From Chloroflexota bacterium (GTDB lineage: Bacteria; Chloroflexota; UBA6077; JACCZL01), in the NCBI GenBank assembly GCA_020845495.1, contig JADLFM010000239.1, positions 1-63,892 of the forward strand: DNA of 63,892 bases, written 5' to 3'. Positions within the stretch are counted from its first letter, which is position 1; each line of letters opens with the position of its first letter. Below the pieces are notes generated by a model, which was not told the origin of the DNA, did not search any database, and saw nothing but the letters and a program-made list of their open reading frames with translations. This document shows positions 1-8,514 of the stretch, in pieces. Position numbers and translations under genes: made by a program.

Positions 1-72
1 CGTCGACTCAATGCCCCGAACCGATCCGCCACTCGATCCAGTTCTGACGGGTCCATCCTCGCACCCCCGGCA

Positions 73-1272
73 TCACGCCGCCACCCCCATGGTAGCTGGA
101 CGTAAGACCCGTCGTTGTAGTACTAGTTGCCCGACCGTATTGTGAAACTCCAGGCCCGGTGCATCGACGCCGACATACGGCGGCACGTTGTACGCGACGA
201 GGATCAGGAGCAGATGCATCGTGTAGCCGTACAGCGACGTCTGTCCGAGGGGAATCAACAGCCAGCCAAGTGCTCGCTCGATCGGCCGCCAGGCGTAAGT
301 GGTGACGCCGAAGACCAGGAGCGCGAACGTCAGGAAGACGAGTACCCGGCCAGGGCCGAGACTCGCCTTGTCGAAGAGTGCCACGCTTGCGAGGGGATGC
401 TCGCCCGGGACGAACGCGAACGCGTGGTCGGTGCTCCAGGCCCAGGCCGCGACGAGCAATCCGCCGGCTGTCGCGACGAGGCCGCGCCGCAGCGCCCGGT
501 GCTCCGGGCTGGCCGCCTGACGTGCGAGCCACGCCTCGACCTCAGCCCGATGGTAGCCGAGCACCAGCGCCCCCACGAATAGCGCCTGCCAGGACGAGAC
601 CGGAAAGATGTGGGCATTCTCAATCGGCCAGGGGAGGACGACCTGCTCGGGCGCGACCAGGTGTACCGCCCAGAGGCCGAGCGAGCCGGCCAGGACGCGC
701 CGGGCGTGGCCCTCGGCGAGCCAGTAGAGGATCAGCGGCGTCACGCCGAGCATCACGGTGTACAGCACCAGGATGTCAGTGCCGTTCCAGGTAAACCGCA
801 GCAGTGCCGTCGCGACGAGCAGCGACGGCCAGTCCCGCGGCGTCCACAACGCGCGGTCGACCCAGAGCGAGAGCGTCGTGGTGAGGGTCAGAACCGAGAA
901 CAGGAGCGTCAGCCCGACCGTGAGCGCGTAGAGCGTCCAGGCGCGATGCAGCGCGCTGCGAACGGCCAGGCGAAGGCCGCCGCGTGCGATCCGCGCCCGC
1001 GAGACGATCCCGAGCACCAGACCGGAGAGGAAGACGAATCCCTCGGCGGCCGAGATCGGCCCGACGTTACCGCCGGTAAAGGTGTACAGCCAGGATGGCC
1101 CGCCGATGTGGTCGATCACCATGGCCAGGACGCAGTAGCCGCGTAGCAGATCGAGCCGTGCGTCCCGCCCGACCGGCGTCGCGGCATACCGCCACGACGC
1201 GACGACCATCTGTACGAGAGAAAGCAGATCTGTGCTGCCCCGCTGATGTGCCCGCCCGACCGCGACCGACAT
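73..1272 (-). CDS. OpgC-family integral membrane acyltransferase-like protein
   Basis: A polytopic membrane protein of about 399 residues. After a short cytoplasmic N-terminus, the conserved block RDARLDLLRGYCVLAMVIDH and the following GPISAAEGFVFLSGLVLG match the OpgC/acyltransferase-3-like membrane family, which in proteobacteria succinylates osmoregulated periplasmic glucans. About ten hydrophobic segments run to the C-terminus. The substrate here is unknown, because no glucan synthase genes lie nearby. I chose the ATG at 1272 because AGGGG sits 8 nt before it; an ATG at 1302 and a TTG at 1305 are alternatives. It stands alone on the minus strand at the window edge. Confidence 0.75.
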   Translation of the reverse strand: MSVAVGRAHQRGSTDLLSLVQMVVASWRYAATPVGRDARLDLLRGYCVLAMVIDHIGGPSWLYTFTGGNVGPISAAEGFVFLSGLVLGIVSRARIARGGLRLAVRSALHRAWTLYALTVGLTLLFSVLTLTTTLSLWVDRALWTPRDWPSLLVATALLRFTWNGTDILVLYTVMLGVTPLILYWLAEGHARRVLAGSLGLWAVHLVAPEQVVLPWPIENAHIFPVSSWQALFVGALVLGYHRAEVEAWLARQAASPEHRALRRGLVATAGGLLVAAWAWSTDHAFAFVPGEHPLASVALFDKASLGPGRVLVFLTFALLVFGVTTYAWRPIERALGWLLIPLGQTSLYGYTMHLLLILVAYNVPPYVGVDAPGLEFHNTVGQLVLQRRVLRPATMGVAA

Positions 1273-1485
1273 GGTCATGGCCCCTGCCCGCTGTGATCCC
1301 ATCAAGCATCAGCGTACCGAGGAAAGTTAAAGAAAAAGACAATTCCAGGCACTGAAATGTGTAGAAGCGATGAAGAATCGCGGCCAATCTCAGGTCGATC
1401 GCGCGAACAGGGCCGGTCACCGCCGGCGCACGCGAGCGTGGCGCGGGTAGTGGCTCCGGATACCCCTGTCAGACGGGAAGGCGGA

Positions 1486-1632
1486 TCAGCCGGACGCGGT
1501 GACGCCGAAGAACTCCCGGACCTTCCGCGCGATCTCCTCGACCGTCTGGAGCGCTTCGGCCTGCTCGGCCTCTTGGAGGTGCTCGACGAGGTCGTCGCAC
1601 AGGTCGCTGATCTCGTCGACCTGACGGTTCAT
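1486..1632 (-). CDS. Small hypothetical protein, 48 aa
   Basis: This short ORF encodes a charged, probably helical peptide beginning MNRQVDEISDLCDDLVEHLQ and rich in Glu and Ala. An AAAGG-like sequence lies 5 nt before the ATG. The longer frame running to 1941 is arginine-rich and looks like a shadow, so only the last 48 codons are credible. I do not recognise a family. A helical segment with heptad-like Leu spacing suggests a small coiled-coil or toxin/antitoxin-sized protein, but no partner gene is visible. Confidence 0.4.
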   Translation of the reverse strand: MNRQVDEISDLCDDLVEHLQEAEQAEALQTVEEIARKVREFFGVTASG

Positions 1633-1943
1633 GGAGCCTTTGACCACGATCCACTCCCGGTGTTGGGCCGGCCTCACGAGCCGGCTGACATGGCGATGCC
1701 CGCCGGCCGAACCGGCCGACGACGGGTCATCCGCCACAGTGTAACGGGTCGTCCCTGCTCCGGAACTGCCGGCGTGCGCCGGGGCTGCTGACGTGGCCAC
1801 AGGCCGGCAGCGGCTGGCGGGGGAGGCACATGGTGTGCGCGCTTGCTGCCGTGGTGGGCCTGCTGCCGCGGTGGGGTGTGGAAGAGGGGACGTCACGGCC
1901 CCGGCCGGCCCTCGTGCACACCTCCGACGAGCACGCGCCACGC
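1633..1943. other. Non-coding stretch upstream of the suf promoter
   Basis: About 310 bases with no convincing gene on either strand. The short ORFs here have arginine-, proline- and glycine-rich compositions typical of shadow frames in GC-rich DNA. I see no strong hairpin or repeat. Confidence 0.5.
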
Positions 1944-1973
1944 TTGTTGCGCGGTTCAGGTGGCTGCTATTAT
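1944..1973 (+). promoter_or_regulatory. Candidate sigma-70-type promoter of the suf operon
   Basis: TTGTTG (1944-1949) and TATTAT (1968-1973) are separated by 18 nt. This is the most AT-rich patch for several hundred bases, and the predicted start of transcription near 1980 falls inside the palindrome at 1975-1991. The leader to the GTG at 2051 would be about 70 nt. Confidence 0.55.
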
Positions 1974-1974
1974 T

Positions 1975-1991
1975 CCTACGAATTCAGTAGG
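1975..1991. promoter_or_regulatory. IscR type-1-like operator
   Basis: The 17-mer CCTACGAATTCAGTAGG is a palindrome with CCTAC/GTAGG arms. Compared with the known IscR type-1 consensus core YYGACTRWWWYAGTCRR it agrees at 14 of 17 positions. It sits immediately after the -10 hexamer, over the predicted transcription start, and 60 bp before the Rrf2-family regulator gene. This is the placement expected for autorepression by the Fe-S-bound regulator. The site match is seen in the sequence; the binding partner is inferred. Confidence 0.6.
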
Positions 1992-2050
1992 ATTTTGGCC
2001 TCGCGCGCTCATTGTCGCGCCGCGGCCAGCCAGGGGAAGGCAGGCACCGG

Positions 2051-2551
2051 GTGAAAGTCTCGACTCGGGTGCACTATGGGCTCCGCGCGATGACCGAGCT
2101 CAGCCAGGCGCACGGGCACGGCTTGATCTCGCTGGCCGAGATCGCGCGGACAGAGATGCTACCACTTGCCTACCTCGAGCAGTTGATCGGCGAGCTTCGG
2201 CGGGCCGGACTGGTCGAGGGGGTACGTGGGCTGCATGGAGGATACCGGCTGACTCGCCCGCCGGTCGAGATTACCGTCGGCGAGGTATATCGAGTGCTGG
2301 AAGGGCCGATCGCGCCGGTCGAGTGTACCGCCGAGGGCTACCTTCCCCATTCGTGCGAGCGGGAGGAGGGCTGCCGCTCGCGATCGGTCTGGGCGCGGGT
2401 CCAGGAGAGCATCAGCGCTGTCCTGGATTCAACGACGCTGGCGGATCTCTGCCAGGGCGGGCCGGCCCCCACCGAATCCGGCTTGATTGCCATTGAGACG
2501 ATCACCGGGGCGCGAGCCTCCGTGAAGGAAGGGTGCCTGAAGACACCATGA
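2051..2551 (+). CDS. Rrf2/IscR-family Fe-S cluster-sensing transcriptional regulator
   Basis: A 166-residue Rrf2-family regulator. The N-terminal winged helix starts [17 protein letters not shown] and ends with the wing motif [10 protein letters not shown] (about 61-70). Three cysteines at about 92, 102 and 108 lie where IscR ligates its [2Fe-2S] cluster. Rrf2 proteins of this type report Fe-S status and usually repress suf or isc operons when loaded with cluster. The GTG at 2051 is the start because the conserved domain begins there; an AGGGGAAGG sequence lies upstream. The gene opens the suf operon, its TGA overlaps the sufC ATG (ATGA), and an IscR-like palindrome covers the promoter, so autoregulation is likely. 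Confidence 0.88.
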   Translation: MKVSTRVHYGLRAMTELSQAHGHGLISLAEIARTEMLPLAYLEQLIGELRRAGLVEGVRGLHGGYRLTRPPVEITVGEVYRVLEGPIAPVECTAEGYLPHSCEREEGCRSRSVWARVQESISAVLDSTTLADLCQGGPAPTESGLIAIETITGARASVKEGCLKTP

Positions 2552-3336
2552 GCATGACGCAGCCGACCTTTCTCATCGAAGACCTCCACGTCACGGTCGA
2601 GGGCAAAGAGATCCTCAAGGGCGTGAACCTGACCGTCAATCGTGGTGAGATCCACGCCCTGATGGGTCCGAACGGCTCGGGGAAGAGCACCCTTGCAAAT
2701 ACCGTCATGGGGCATCCCAAGTACCGGGTCACGCAGGGCCGAGTGCTCTTCGAAGGCCACGATCTGCTGGCGCTCACGCCGGACCAACGTGCTCGGCTTG
2801 GCCTGTTCCTTGCCTTCCAGTATCCGACCGCGATCCCCGGTGTGAGCCTGGGCAACTTCCTGCGTGCCGCCACTCGCGCGGTCCATGGCCCGGGCATGAC
2901 GGCCGGCGAGTTCCGCAAGCAACTCATGTCGACGATGAAGCTGCTCAAGATGGATCCCCAGTTCGCCAGCCGATACGTGAACGATGGGCTCTCGGGCGGC
3001 GAGAAGAAGCGGGCTGAAGTGCTCCAGATGGCGATGCTGACGCCCAAGATCGCGGTGATGGACGAGACCGACTCCGGCCTCGATATCGACGCGCTGCGGA
3101 CCGTCGCCGAGTCCGTCAACGCGATCCACACCGACGACATGGGCGTCCTGGTGATCACTCACTATCAGCGCCTGCTCAACTACCTCAAGCCACAGTTCGT
3201 CCACGTGCTCGTGGACGGGCGGATCGTCAAGACCGGCGGGTATGAGCTCGTGGAGCAGCTCGAGGCCGAAGGCTACGACCCGATTATCCGCGACGCCGAG
3301 CAGAAGCTGGCCGTGACGGCCGGCCGGGAGGGCTAA
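2548..3336 (+). CDS. sufC: SufC, ABC-type ATPase of the SufBCD scaffold
   Basis: SufC powers the conformational changes of the SufBCD complex on which Fe-S clusters are assembled in the cytoplasm. It has 262 residues, the normal family length. Walker A GPNGSGKS is at 40-47, the Q-loop Gln near 91, the signature LSGGEKKR at 148-155, and Walker B ends in Asp172-Glu173. The D-loop region reads [10 protein letters not shown], matching the diagnostic SufC DExDSGLDID. The ATG at 2548 overlaps the regulator's stop, implying translational coupling. GTG 2533 and ATG 2554 are alternative starts. SufB follows 4 nt later. Confidence 0.96.
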   Translation: MSMTQPTFLIEDLHVTVEGKEILKGVNLTVNRGEIHALMGPNGSGKSTLANTVMGHPKYRVTQGRVLFEGHDLLALTPDQRARLGLFLAFQYPTAIPGVSLGNFLRAATRAVHGPGMTAGEFRKQLMSTMKLLKMDPQFASRYVNDGLSGGEKKRAEVLQMAMLTPKIAVMDETDSGLDIDALRTVAESVNAIHTDDMGVLVITHYQRLLNYLKPQFVHVLVDGRIVKTGGYELVEQLEAEGYDPIIRDAEQKLAVTAGREG

Positions 3337-3340
3337 CCCG

Positions 3341-4753
3341 ATGGCAGTCAAGCCACAGGATCTGATGGCGCCGGGGGCAACCGACTACCGGTACGGCTTC
3401 CACGACGTCGAGGACTACACCTTCAAGAGTGGTAAGGGGCTCACCCGCGAGATCGTGACCCAGATCTCGAAGATGAAGGGTGAGCCGGAGTGGATGACCA
3501 GGTTCCGCCTCAAGGCGTACGAGACGTTCATCCGCAAGCCGATGCCCACCTGGGGCGCCGATCTTTCGGAGATCGACTTCGACAACATTCACTACTACGT
3601 CAAGCCGTCGGAGAAGACCGAGAAGAGCTGGGAAGAGGTTCCTGAGTACATCAAGAACACCTTCGACCGACTTGGCATCCCCGAGGCCGAGCGGAAGTTC
3701 CTGGCGGGCGTCTCGGCGCAATATGAGTCCGAGGTCGTCTACCACAACATCCGGGAAGACCTCGAGAAGCAAGGTGTCATCTTCCTCGACATGGACTCGG
3801 GCCTGCGCGAGCACGAGGACATCATCAAGGCGCATTTCGGGACGATCATCCCGCCGGCCGACAACAAGTTCGCGGCACTGAACTCGGCCGTCTGGTCGGG
3901 TGGGAGCTTTGTGTACGTACCGAAGGGCGTGCACGTCGAGATCCCGCTCCAGGCGTATTTCCGGATCAACACCGAAAACATGGGCCAGTTCGAGCGGACG
4001 CTGATCATCGCCGACGAAGGCTCCTCGGTGCACTACATCGAGGGCTGCACGGCGCCGACCTACAGCACCGACTCGCTGCATTCGGCCGTGGTGGAACTGA
4101 TCGCGCAGCGTGGCGCCCACATCCGCTACACCACCATCCAGAACTGGTCGAACAACGTCTACAACCTGGTGACCAAGCGAGCGGTGGCGTACGAGAACGC
4201 CGTGGTCGAGTGGGTCGACGGCAACCTCGGCTCGAAGATCACGATGAAGTACCCGAGCATCTACCTGATGGGTGAGGGCGCGAAGGGTGAGGTTCTCTCG
4301 GTCGCCTTCGCGAACGAGGGCCAGCACCAGGATGCTGGCGCGAAGATCGTTCACGTCGCGCCGAATACCACGTCGACGGTCACGTCCAAGTCGATCAGCA
4401 AGGGTGGCGGCCGGACGAGCTATCGCGGTCTGCTGAAGGTCCACAAGGGCGCCGAAAACGTCAAGTCGTTCGTGCGCTGCGACGCGCTGATGCTCGACGA
4501 AGTCTCGCGTTCGGACACCTACCCGTCGATTGAGATCGACGAGGATCAGGTGAGCATCGAGCACGAGGCGTCGGTGAGCAAGATCAGCGACGAGCAGCTC
4601 TTCTATCTGATGAGCCGTGGGCTTGGCGAGGCCGAGGCGAAGACGATGATCGTCAACGGCTTCTTCGACGTCTTCACCAAGGAACTGCCGATGGAGTACG
4701 CCGTCGAGTTGAACCGGTTGCTCCAGCTTCAGATGGAAGGCGCCGTCGGCTGA
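3341..4753 (+). CDS. sufB: SufB, Fe-S cluster assembly scaffold subunit
   Basis: SufB receives sulfur from SufS (via SufU here) and builds the nascent cluster together with SufD and SufC. The protein has 470 residues, normal for SufB, with the central parallel beta-helix pattern and the C-terminal helical region. Cys380 in [11 protein letters not shown] corresponds to the conserved cysteine (Cys405 in E. coli) near the cluster-assembly site, and the following [11 protein letters not shown] block is a family hallmark. The start is fixed by an AGGGCTAACCC spacer 4 nt after sufC. It is followed by a 222-nt gap containing a strong hairpin, unusual inside a suf operon. Confidence 0.97.
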   Translation: MAVKPQDLMAPGATDYRYGFHDVEDYTFKSGKGLTREIVTQISKMKGEPEWMTRFRLKAYETFIRKPMPTWGADLSEIDFDNIHYYVKPSEKTEKSWEEVPEYIKNTFDRLGIPEAERKFLAGVSAQYESEVVYHNIREDLEKQGVIFLDMDSGLREHEDIIKAHFGTIIPPADNKFAALNSAVWSGGSFVYVPKGVHVEIPLQAYFRINTENMGQFERTLIIADEGSSVHYIEGCTAPTYSTDSLHSAVVELIAQRGAHIRYTTIQNWSNNVYNLVTKRAVAYENAVVEWVDGNLGSKITMKYPSIYLMGEGAKGEVLSVAFANEGQHQDAGAKIVHVAPNTTSTVTSKSISKGGGRTSYRGLLKVHKGAENVKSFVRCDALMLDEVSRSDTYPSIEIDEDQVSIEHEASVSKISDEQLFYLMSRGLGEAEAKTMIVNGFFDVFTKELPMEYAVELNRLLQLQMEGAVG

Positions 4754-4849
4754 GGCGGGCAGACAGCGAGCGGTCGTCAGCGGTCAGAAGAGCAGCACGC
4801 ACGGCCTGCTTCTGAGACCTGACTGCTGCGGGGCTGAGAACGTGCACTG

Positions 4850-4887
4850 GGGCCCGGCCCGGGCGGACCGGGCGGGCCCTTCTTCTT
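4850..4887 (+). terminator. Intrinsic-terminator-like hairpin between sufB and sufD
   Basis: The arms GGGCCCGGCCCGG (4850-4862) and CCGGGCGGGCCC (4868-4879) form a 12-bp stem with one bulged G and the loop GCGGA. The pyrimidine tail TTCTTCTT follows at 4880-4887. The shape is that of a rho-independent terminator. It would attenuate transcription after the regulator-sufC-sufB segment, unless a second promoter serves sufD onward. Confidence 0.6.
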
Positions 4888-4975
4888 GCGAGTGACGATA
4901 GGGAGCAGCGTGTCCAGGTGGCCTGCACGCCGTGGGTGCAGCCCCGGGCCATCGTGACGAAAGGCTGATGACGTG

Positions 4976-6382
4976 ATGCAAGCAGACGTGGGAACGGCTC
5001 CACCGGCCGTGCCGGAGCTCGTGACGCCGGAGAAGATCCGGCGACGCTCGGAAGAGCGCGGCGAGCCGGCCTGGCTGACCCGCCAGCGCGTGGCGGCAGC
5101 CTTCCGCGCCGCCGAGCTTTCGGTGCCTACCCAGACTACGCCCTCCTGGCGGCGCACTGATCTGCGGCGCCTCGATCTGCCGGCGCTGCTTGGGCGCGGC
5201 GATGCCAGCCGCCACGTCGAAGCCCATGGCATGCTCGCGGAGAACATGTCTGGGCTGGCCGGCTCGCTCACGCTGAGGGACGGCCAGCCGACCGAGCAGA
5301 TGCTGCTCCCGGAACTGGAGAAGAAGGGCGTCATCCTGACGTCGCTCCGTCAGGCTGTCGAGCGCTACCCGAACCTCGTCCAGCCGCATCTTGGGCGGCT
5401 TGTCTCGGGTGTGGATCAGGGCGGGCAGGCGAGCGCCGAACTCCCCAGCATCTTCGTCTCGCTGGCAGCCGCCCTGTGGGAGGATGGTCTCTTCCTCTAC
5501 GTGCCACGTGGTGTCGGCATCGAACAGCCGATCCTCAGCCGGATGAGCCGGACCACCGGCGGTGCCCTGTTCACGCGTTCACTGATCGTGGTCGACGAAG
5601 GTGCCGAGGTCACCCTCGTCGAGGATACGCTGTCCGACGACGAAGCTGGCGAAGCACTGGTCTCGGGCACCGTCGAGATCGTGACCGGGCAGGCGTCGCG
5701 GGTGCGCTACGCCAACCTGCAAGAGTGGAGCGCCCAGACCTGGAGCTTCAACCGCCTGAAGTCCGAGACCGGGCGCGATAGCCGGATCGACTGGCTCTTC
5801 GTCGCCGTCGGGGGCAAGGTCCACCGCGCCGAGATCGACGCGTCGCTGACCGGCCAGGGCTCAGAGACCGATCTGGTCGGACTGATCTTCGGGACCGGCG
5901 ACCAGCACTTCGATCACCAGACCCTCCAGGATCACCTCGGCAACGACACTCGCAGCGACCTCCACTTCAAGGCGGCGCTCGACGACTCGGCCAGTTCCAA
6001 TTATCAGGGGCTGATTCGGGTCAACAAGACGTCATTACGGACCGACTCTAACCTGGAAGATCGCAACCTGCTACTCTCGAACCACTCGCGCGCCGAAGCC
6101 GACCCCCAGTTGGAAATCTTGAACAGCGACGTGATCCGGTGCGCCCACGGCGCGACCGTGGGGCCACTCGACCGAGAGATGATCTTCTACATCGAAAGCC
6201 GCGGTGTTCCCCGCGAGGAGGCGCAGCGACTGGTAGTAGAGGCGTTCTTCGAAGAGGTGCTGTCGCGGATCCCGGTGCCGGCCCTCAAGGCGAGCGTCTG
6301 GGAGGCGGTCCAGCGTAAACTCGGCCGCGAGCACAGCACCGACAACGGTCACATAGAGGCGAACGAATGGCAGATTGGGTAG
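4976..6382 (+). CDS. sufD: SufD, Fe-S cluster assembly protein
   Basis: SufD pairs with SufB and SufC to form the SufBC2D scaffold and is needed for iron acquisition. The 468-residue protein has a helical N-terminus with an AWLTRQR-like block, a beta-helix core, and the conserved C-terminal segment CAHGATVGPLDREMIFYIES, whose His matches the conserved SufD histidine. A GTG at 4973 is an alternative start, but the ATG at 4976 has AAAGG about 11 nt upstream. Its last 16 bases overlap the Rieske gene start, so the two are probably translated together. It is separated from sufB by a terminator-like hairpin. Confidence 0.95.
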   Translation: MQADVGTAPPAVPELVTPEKIRRRSEERGEPAWLTRQRVAAAFRAAELSVPTQTTPSWRRTDLRRLDLPALLGRGDASRHVEAHGMLAENMSGLAGSLTLRDGQPTEQMLLPELEKKGVILTSLRQAVERYPNLVQPHLGRLVSGVDQGGQASAELPSIFVSLAAALWEDGLFLYVPRGVGIEQPILSRMSRTTGGALFTRSLIVVDEGAEVTLVEDTLSDDEAGEALVSGTVEIVTGQASRVRYANLQEWSAQTWSFNRLKSETGRDSRIDWLFVAVGGKVHRAEIDASLTGQGSETDLVGLIFGTGDQHFDHQTLQDHLGNDTRSDLHFKAALDDSASSNYQGLIRVNKTSLRTDSNLEDRNLLLSNHSRAEADPQLEILNSDVIRCAHGATVGPLDREMIFYIESRGVPREEAQRLVVEAFFEEVLSRIPVPALKASVWEAVQRKLGREHSTDNGHIEANEWQIG

Positions 6383-6678
6383 CTGCCGGGCGCGAGGACG
6401 ACCTCGCGCCCGGCCACGTCAAGGTGGTTCAAGCCGGCTCGCTCCGGTTGGCCCTCTGTAACGTCGACGGCGCGTTCTACTGTATCGACGACGTCTGTAC
6501 GCACGACGGCGGGCCGCTCGATCAGGGAGAGTTGGACGATAATGAGATCGAGTGTCCCCGCCACGGAGCGCGCTTCGACGTCCGCACCGGCCGGGTGACA
6601 CGTCTCCCAGCCATCCTCCCCGTCAACACCTACGAGGTGCGGGTCGACTCGGGTGAGATCCAGGTGAAAGTCCCATGA
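6367..6678 (+). CDS. Rieske-type [2Fe-2S] ferredoxin
   Basis: A small soluble Rieske protein of 103 residues. Cys44 and His46 (CTHDGG) and Cys63 and His66 (CPRHGARFD) give the two-Cys/two-His ligand set of a Rieske [2Fe-2S] cluster. It has no signal peptide or membrane helix, so it is cytoplasmic and resembles the NirD/dioxygenase-ferredoxin type. The gene overlaps sufD by 16 bp and sufS by 4 bp, locking it into the suf operon. Rieske-like genes in suf operons are known from other bacteria; an electron-donor role in cluster assembly or repair is an inference. Confidence 0.92.
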   Translation: MADWVAAGREDDLAPGHVKVVQAGSLRLALCNVDGAFYCIDDVCTHDGGPLDQGELDDNEIECPRHGARFDVRTGRVTRLPAILPVNTYEVRVDSGEIQVKVP

Positions 6679-8021
6679 TCGGTGAGAGCCGCCGCGACCG
6701 TACAAATGCCATCTCGACCAGCGACGCGTTCGACGCTGCCGCGATCCGGCGCGACTTCCCGATCCTCGCTCGCGAGGTTCATGGCAAGCCACTCGTCTAC
6801 CTCGACAACGCCGCTACCTCTCAGAAGCCGCGCCAGGTGATTCAGGCACTCGTCGACTACTACGAGCGCTACAACGCGAACATCCATCGCGGCGTCCATG
6901 CGCTCGCCGAAGAGGCGACCGACGCCTACGAGGGTGCGCGGCGGAAGGTCGGGCGGTTCATCGGATCGGATGGTCCGGATGAGATCGTCCTCACCCGCAA
7001 CACGACCGAGTCACTCAACCTCGTGGCCTACGCCTGGGCGCGCGACAACGTCCGCGCCGGCGACGAGATCGTCATCACGGCGATGGAGCATCATTCCAAC
7101 ATCGTGCCCTGGCAGTGGATCGCCAGGGACAACGGTGCGACCCTGAAGTGGATCGACTTCGGGCCAGATGGGACCATCGACCTGGCGGACGTCGATCGAC
7201 TGGTGACACCCCGTACGAAGCTTGTGGCGATGACCCACATGTCGAACGTGCTGGGCACCATCAACCCGGTTCGTGAGGCCGCGAAGATCGCCCATGCCCG
7301 CGGTGCGCTGATGCTTGTTGACGGCGCCCAGAGCGTGCCGCACCTGCCGGTCGACGTGGCCGATCTCGACTGCGACTTCCTGGCCTTCTCGTCCCACAAG
7401 ATGCTCGGCCCGACCGGCGTCGGTGTACTGTGGGGCCGGCGGGCGATCCTGGAGAACATGCGGCCGTTCCTTGGCGGCGGCGAGATGATCGAGTACGTGA
7501 GCCGTGAGAATACGACCTACAACACGCTGCCCTGGAAGTACGAGGCTGGCACCCCGAATATCGCTGACGTGATCGCCTTCGGCGCGGCCGTTGACTACCT
7601 GGGCGCGCTTGGGATGGACCGGGTCCGCGAGCATGAGATCGACATCACCCGCTATGCGCTCGAGCGCATCGCCACCCTACCGAACGTCACGCTGTACGGC
7701 CCGATGGATCCGGCGCGGCGGGGCGGCGTCGTCTCGTTTACGCTCGGCTCGATCCACCCCCACGATCTCGGGCAGATCGTCGACTATGAGGGCGTGGCGA
7801 TCCGAGTTGGCGCGCACTGTTGCCAGCCTCTCATGAACGCGCTCGATCTGCCGGGCACCGCCCGCGCAAGCTTCTACGTCTACAATACCTTCGAGGAGGT
7901 CGACCTGCTGGAGCGATCGCTCTGGCGTGCCCTCGAAGTGTTCGGCGAGGTCGAGCCGGACCCGGCACGGTCGGCACAGGCCGGCCCATGCCTCCAGCCC
8001 GACCGCGCCACGTCGGCCTGA
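6675..8021 (+). CDS. sufS: SufS, type II cysteine desulfurase
   Basis: A PLP enzyme that removes sulfur from L-cysteine and passes it as persulfide to SufU. The 448-residue protein has an N-terminal extension of about 20 residues before the conserved DFPILAREVHGKPLVYLDNA. The PLP lysine is Lys242 in FSSHKMLGPTG, His140 lies in AMEHHSN, and the catalytic cysteine is Cys382 in RVGAHCCQP. That motif departs slightly from the usual RxGHHCAQP: it has Ala for the first His and an extra Cys383 next to the nucleophile. The gene starts inside the Rieske stop codon (ATGA), and sufU follows after 25 nt. Confidence 0.96.
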   Translation: MIGESRRDRTNAISTSDAFDAAAIRRDFPILAREVHGKPLVYLDNAATSQKPRQVIQALVDYYERYNANIHRGVHALAEEATDAYEGARRKVGRFIGSDGPDEIVLTRNTTESLNLVAYAWARDNVRAGDEIVITAMEHHSNIVPWQWIARDNGATLKWIDFGPDGTIDLADVDRLVTPRTKLVAMTHMSNVLGTINPVREAAKIAHARGALMLVDGAQSVPHLPVDVADLDCDFLAFSSHKMLGPTGVGVLWGRRAILENMRPFLGGGEMIEYVSRENTTYNTLPWKYEAGTPNIADVIAFGAAVDYLGALGMDRVREHEIDITRYALERIATLPNVTLYGPMDPARRGGVVSFTLGSIHPHDLGQIVDYEGVAIRVGAHCCQPLMNALDLPGTARASFYVYNTFEEVDLLERSLWRALEVFGEVEPDPARSAQAGPCLQPDRATSA

Positions 8022-8046
8022 TCCCCCACAGAAGGCGGCGTCGCAG

Positions 8047-8505
8047 ATGGCTATCGACGACCTGTACAAAGAGACGATCCTCGATCATTACCAGCATCCT
8101 CGCAACAAAGGACAACTGGATGAGCCGGACCTTGCCACGCGGGGCCACAATCCGCTCTGCGGAGACGAGGTGTTGCTCTCGGTCAAGATGGGGAAGGGCG
8201 ATACGATTGCGGACATCGCCTTCACCGGGCGTGGCTGTTCGATCAGTCAGGCGTCCGCCTCGATGATGACCGACAGCGTCAAGGGACGGGATCTGGCGTC
8301 GGCTCTGGCGCTGGCCGAGGGTGTCAAGGAGATGATGGCCGGGAGCGGCTCGACTGACGGCGTCCAGGCGTACGATGACCTGGAGTCGCTTCAGGGGGTC
8401 AAGCGGTTCCCGGTCCGAGTCAAGTGCGCGCTCCTGCCCTGGACCGCCTTGTCCGAGGTCATCGAGCGTTGGCGCACGGCCCCCGGCCACGTGAGCCGCG
8501 TGTAG
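8047..8505 (+). CDS. sufU: SufU, zinc-dependent sulfurtransferase partner of SufS
   Basis: SufU accepts persulfide sulfur from SufS and hands it to SufBCD. The 152-residue protein begins MAIDDLYKETILDHYQHPRN, the family signature. It carries Cys38-Gly-Asp40, Cys64 (GRGCSISQAS) and Cys127 (KCALLPW), the Zn ligand/active residue set of SufU, as well as the insertion that separates SufU from IscU. The ATG at 8047 is preceded by AGAAGGCGG; the longer upstream frame is a shadow of sufS. Confidence 0.95.
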   Translation: MAIDDLYKETILDHYQHPRNKGQLDEPDLATRGHNPLCGDEVLLSVKMGKGDTIADIAFTGRGCSISQASASMMTDSVKGRDLASALALAEGVKEMMAGSGSTDGVQAYDDLESLQGVKRFPVRVKCALLPWTALSEVIERWRTAPGHVSRV

Positions 8506-8514
8506 CTCGCGCCG

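Noticed and set aside
2338..4564. Long minus-strand open frames opposite sufC and sufB
   Set aside because: They mirror the codon bias of the sense genes, have no domain motifs and no ribosome binding sites.
4754..4975. T-box or other riboswitch in the sufB-sufD gap
   Set aside because: The terminator hairpin is present, but I find no T-box sequence, specifier loop or other known aptamer signature.
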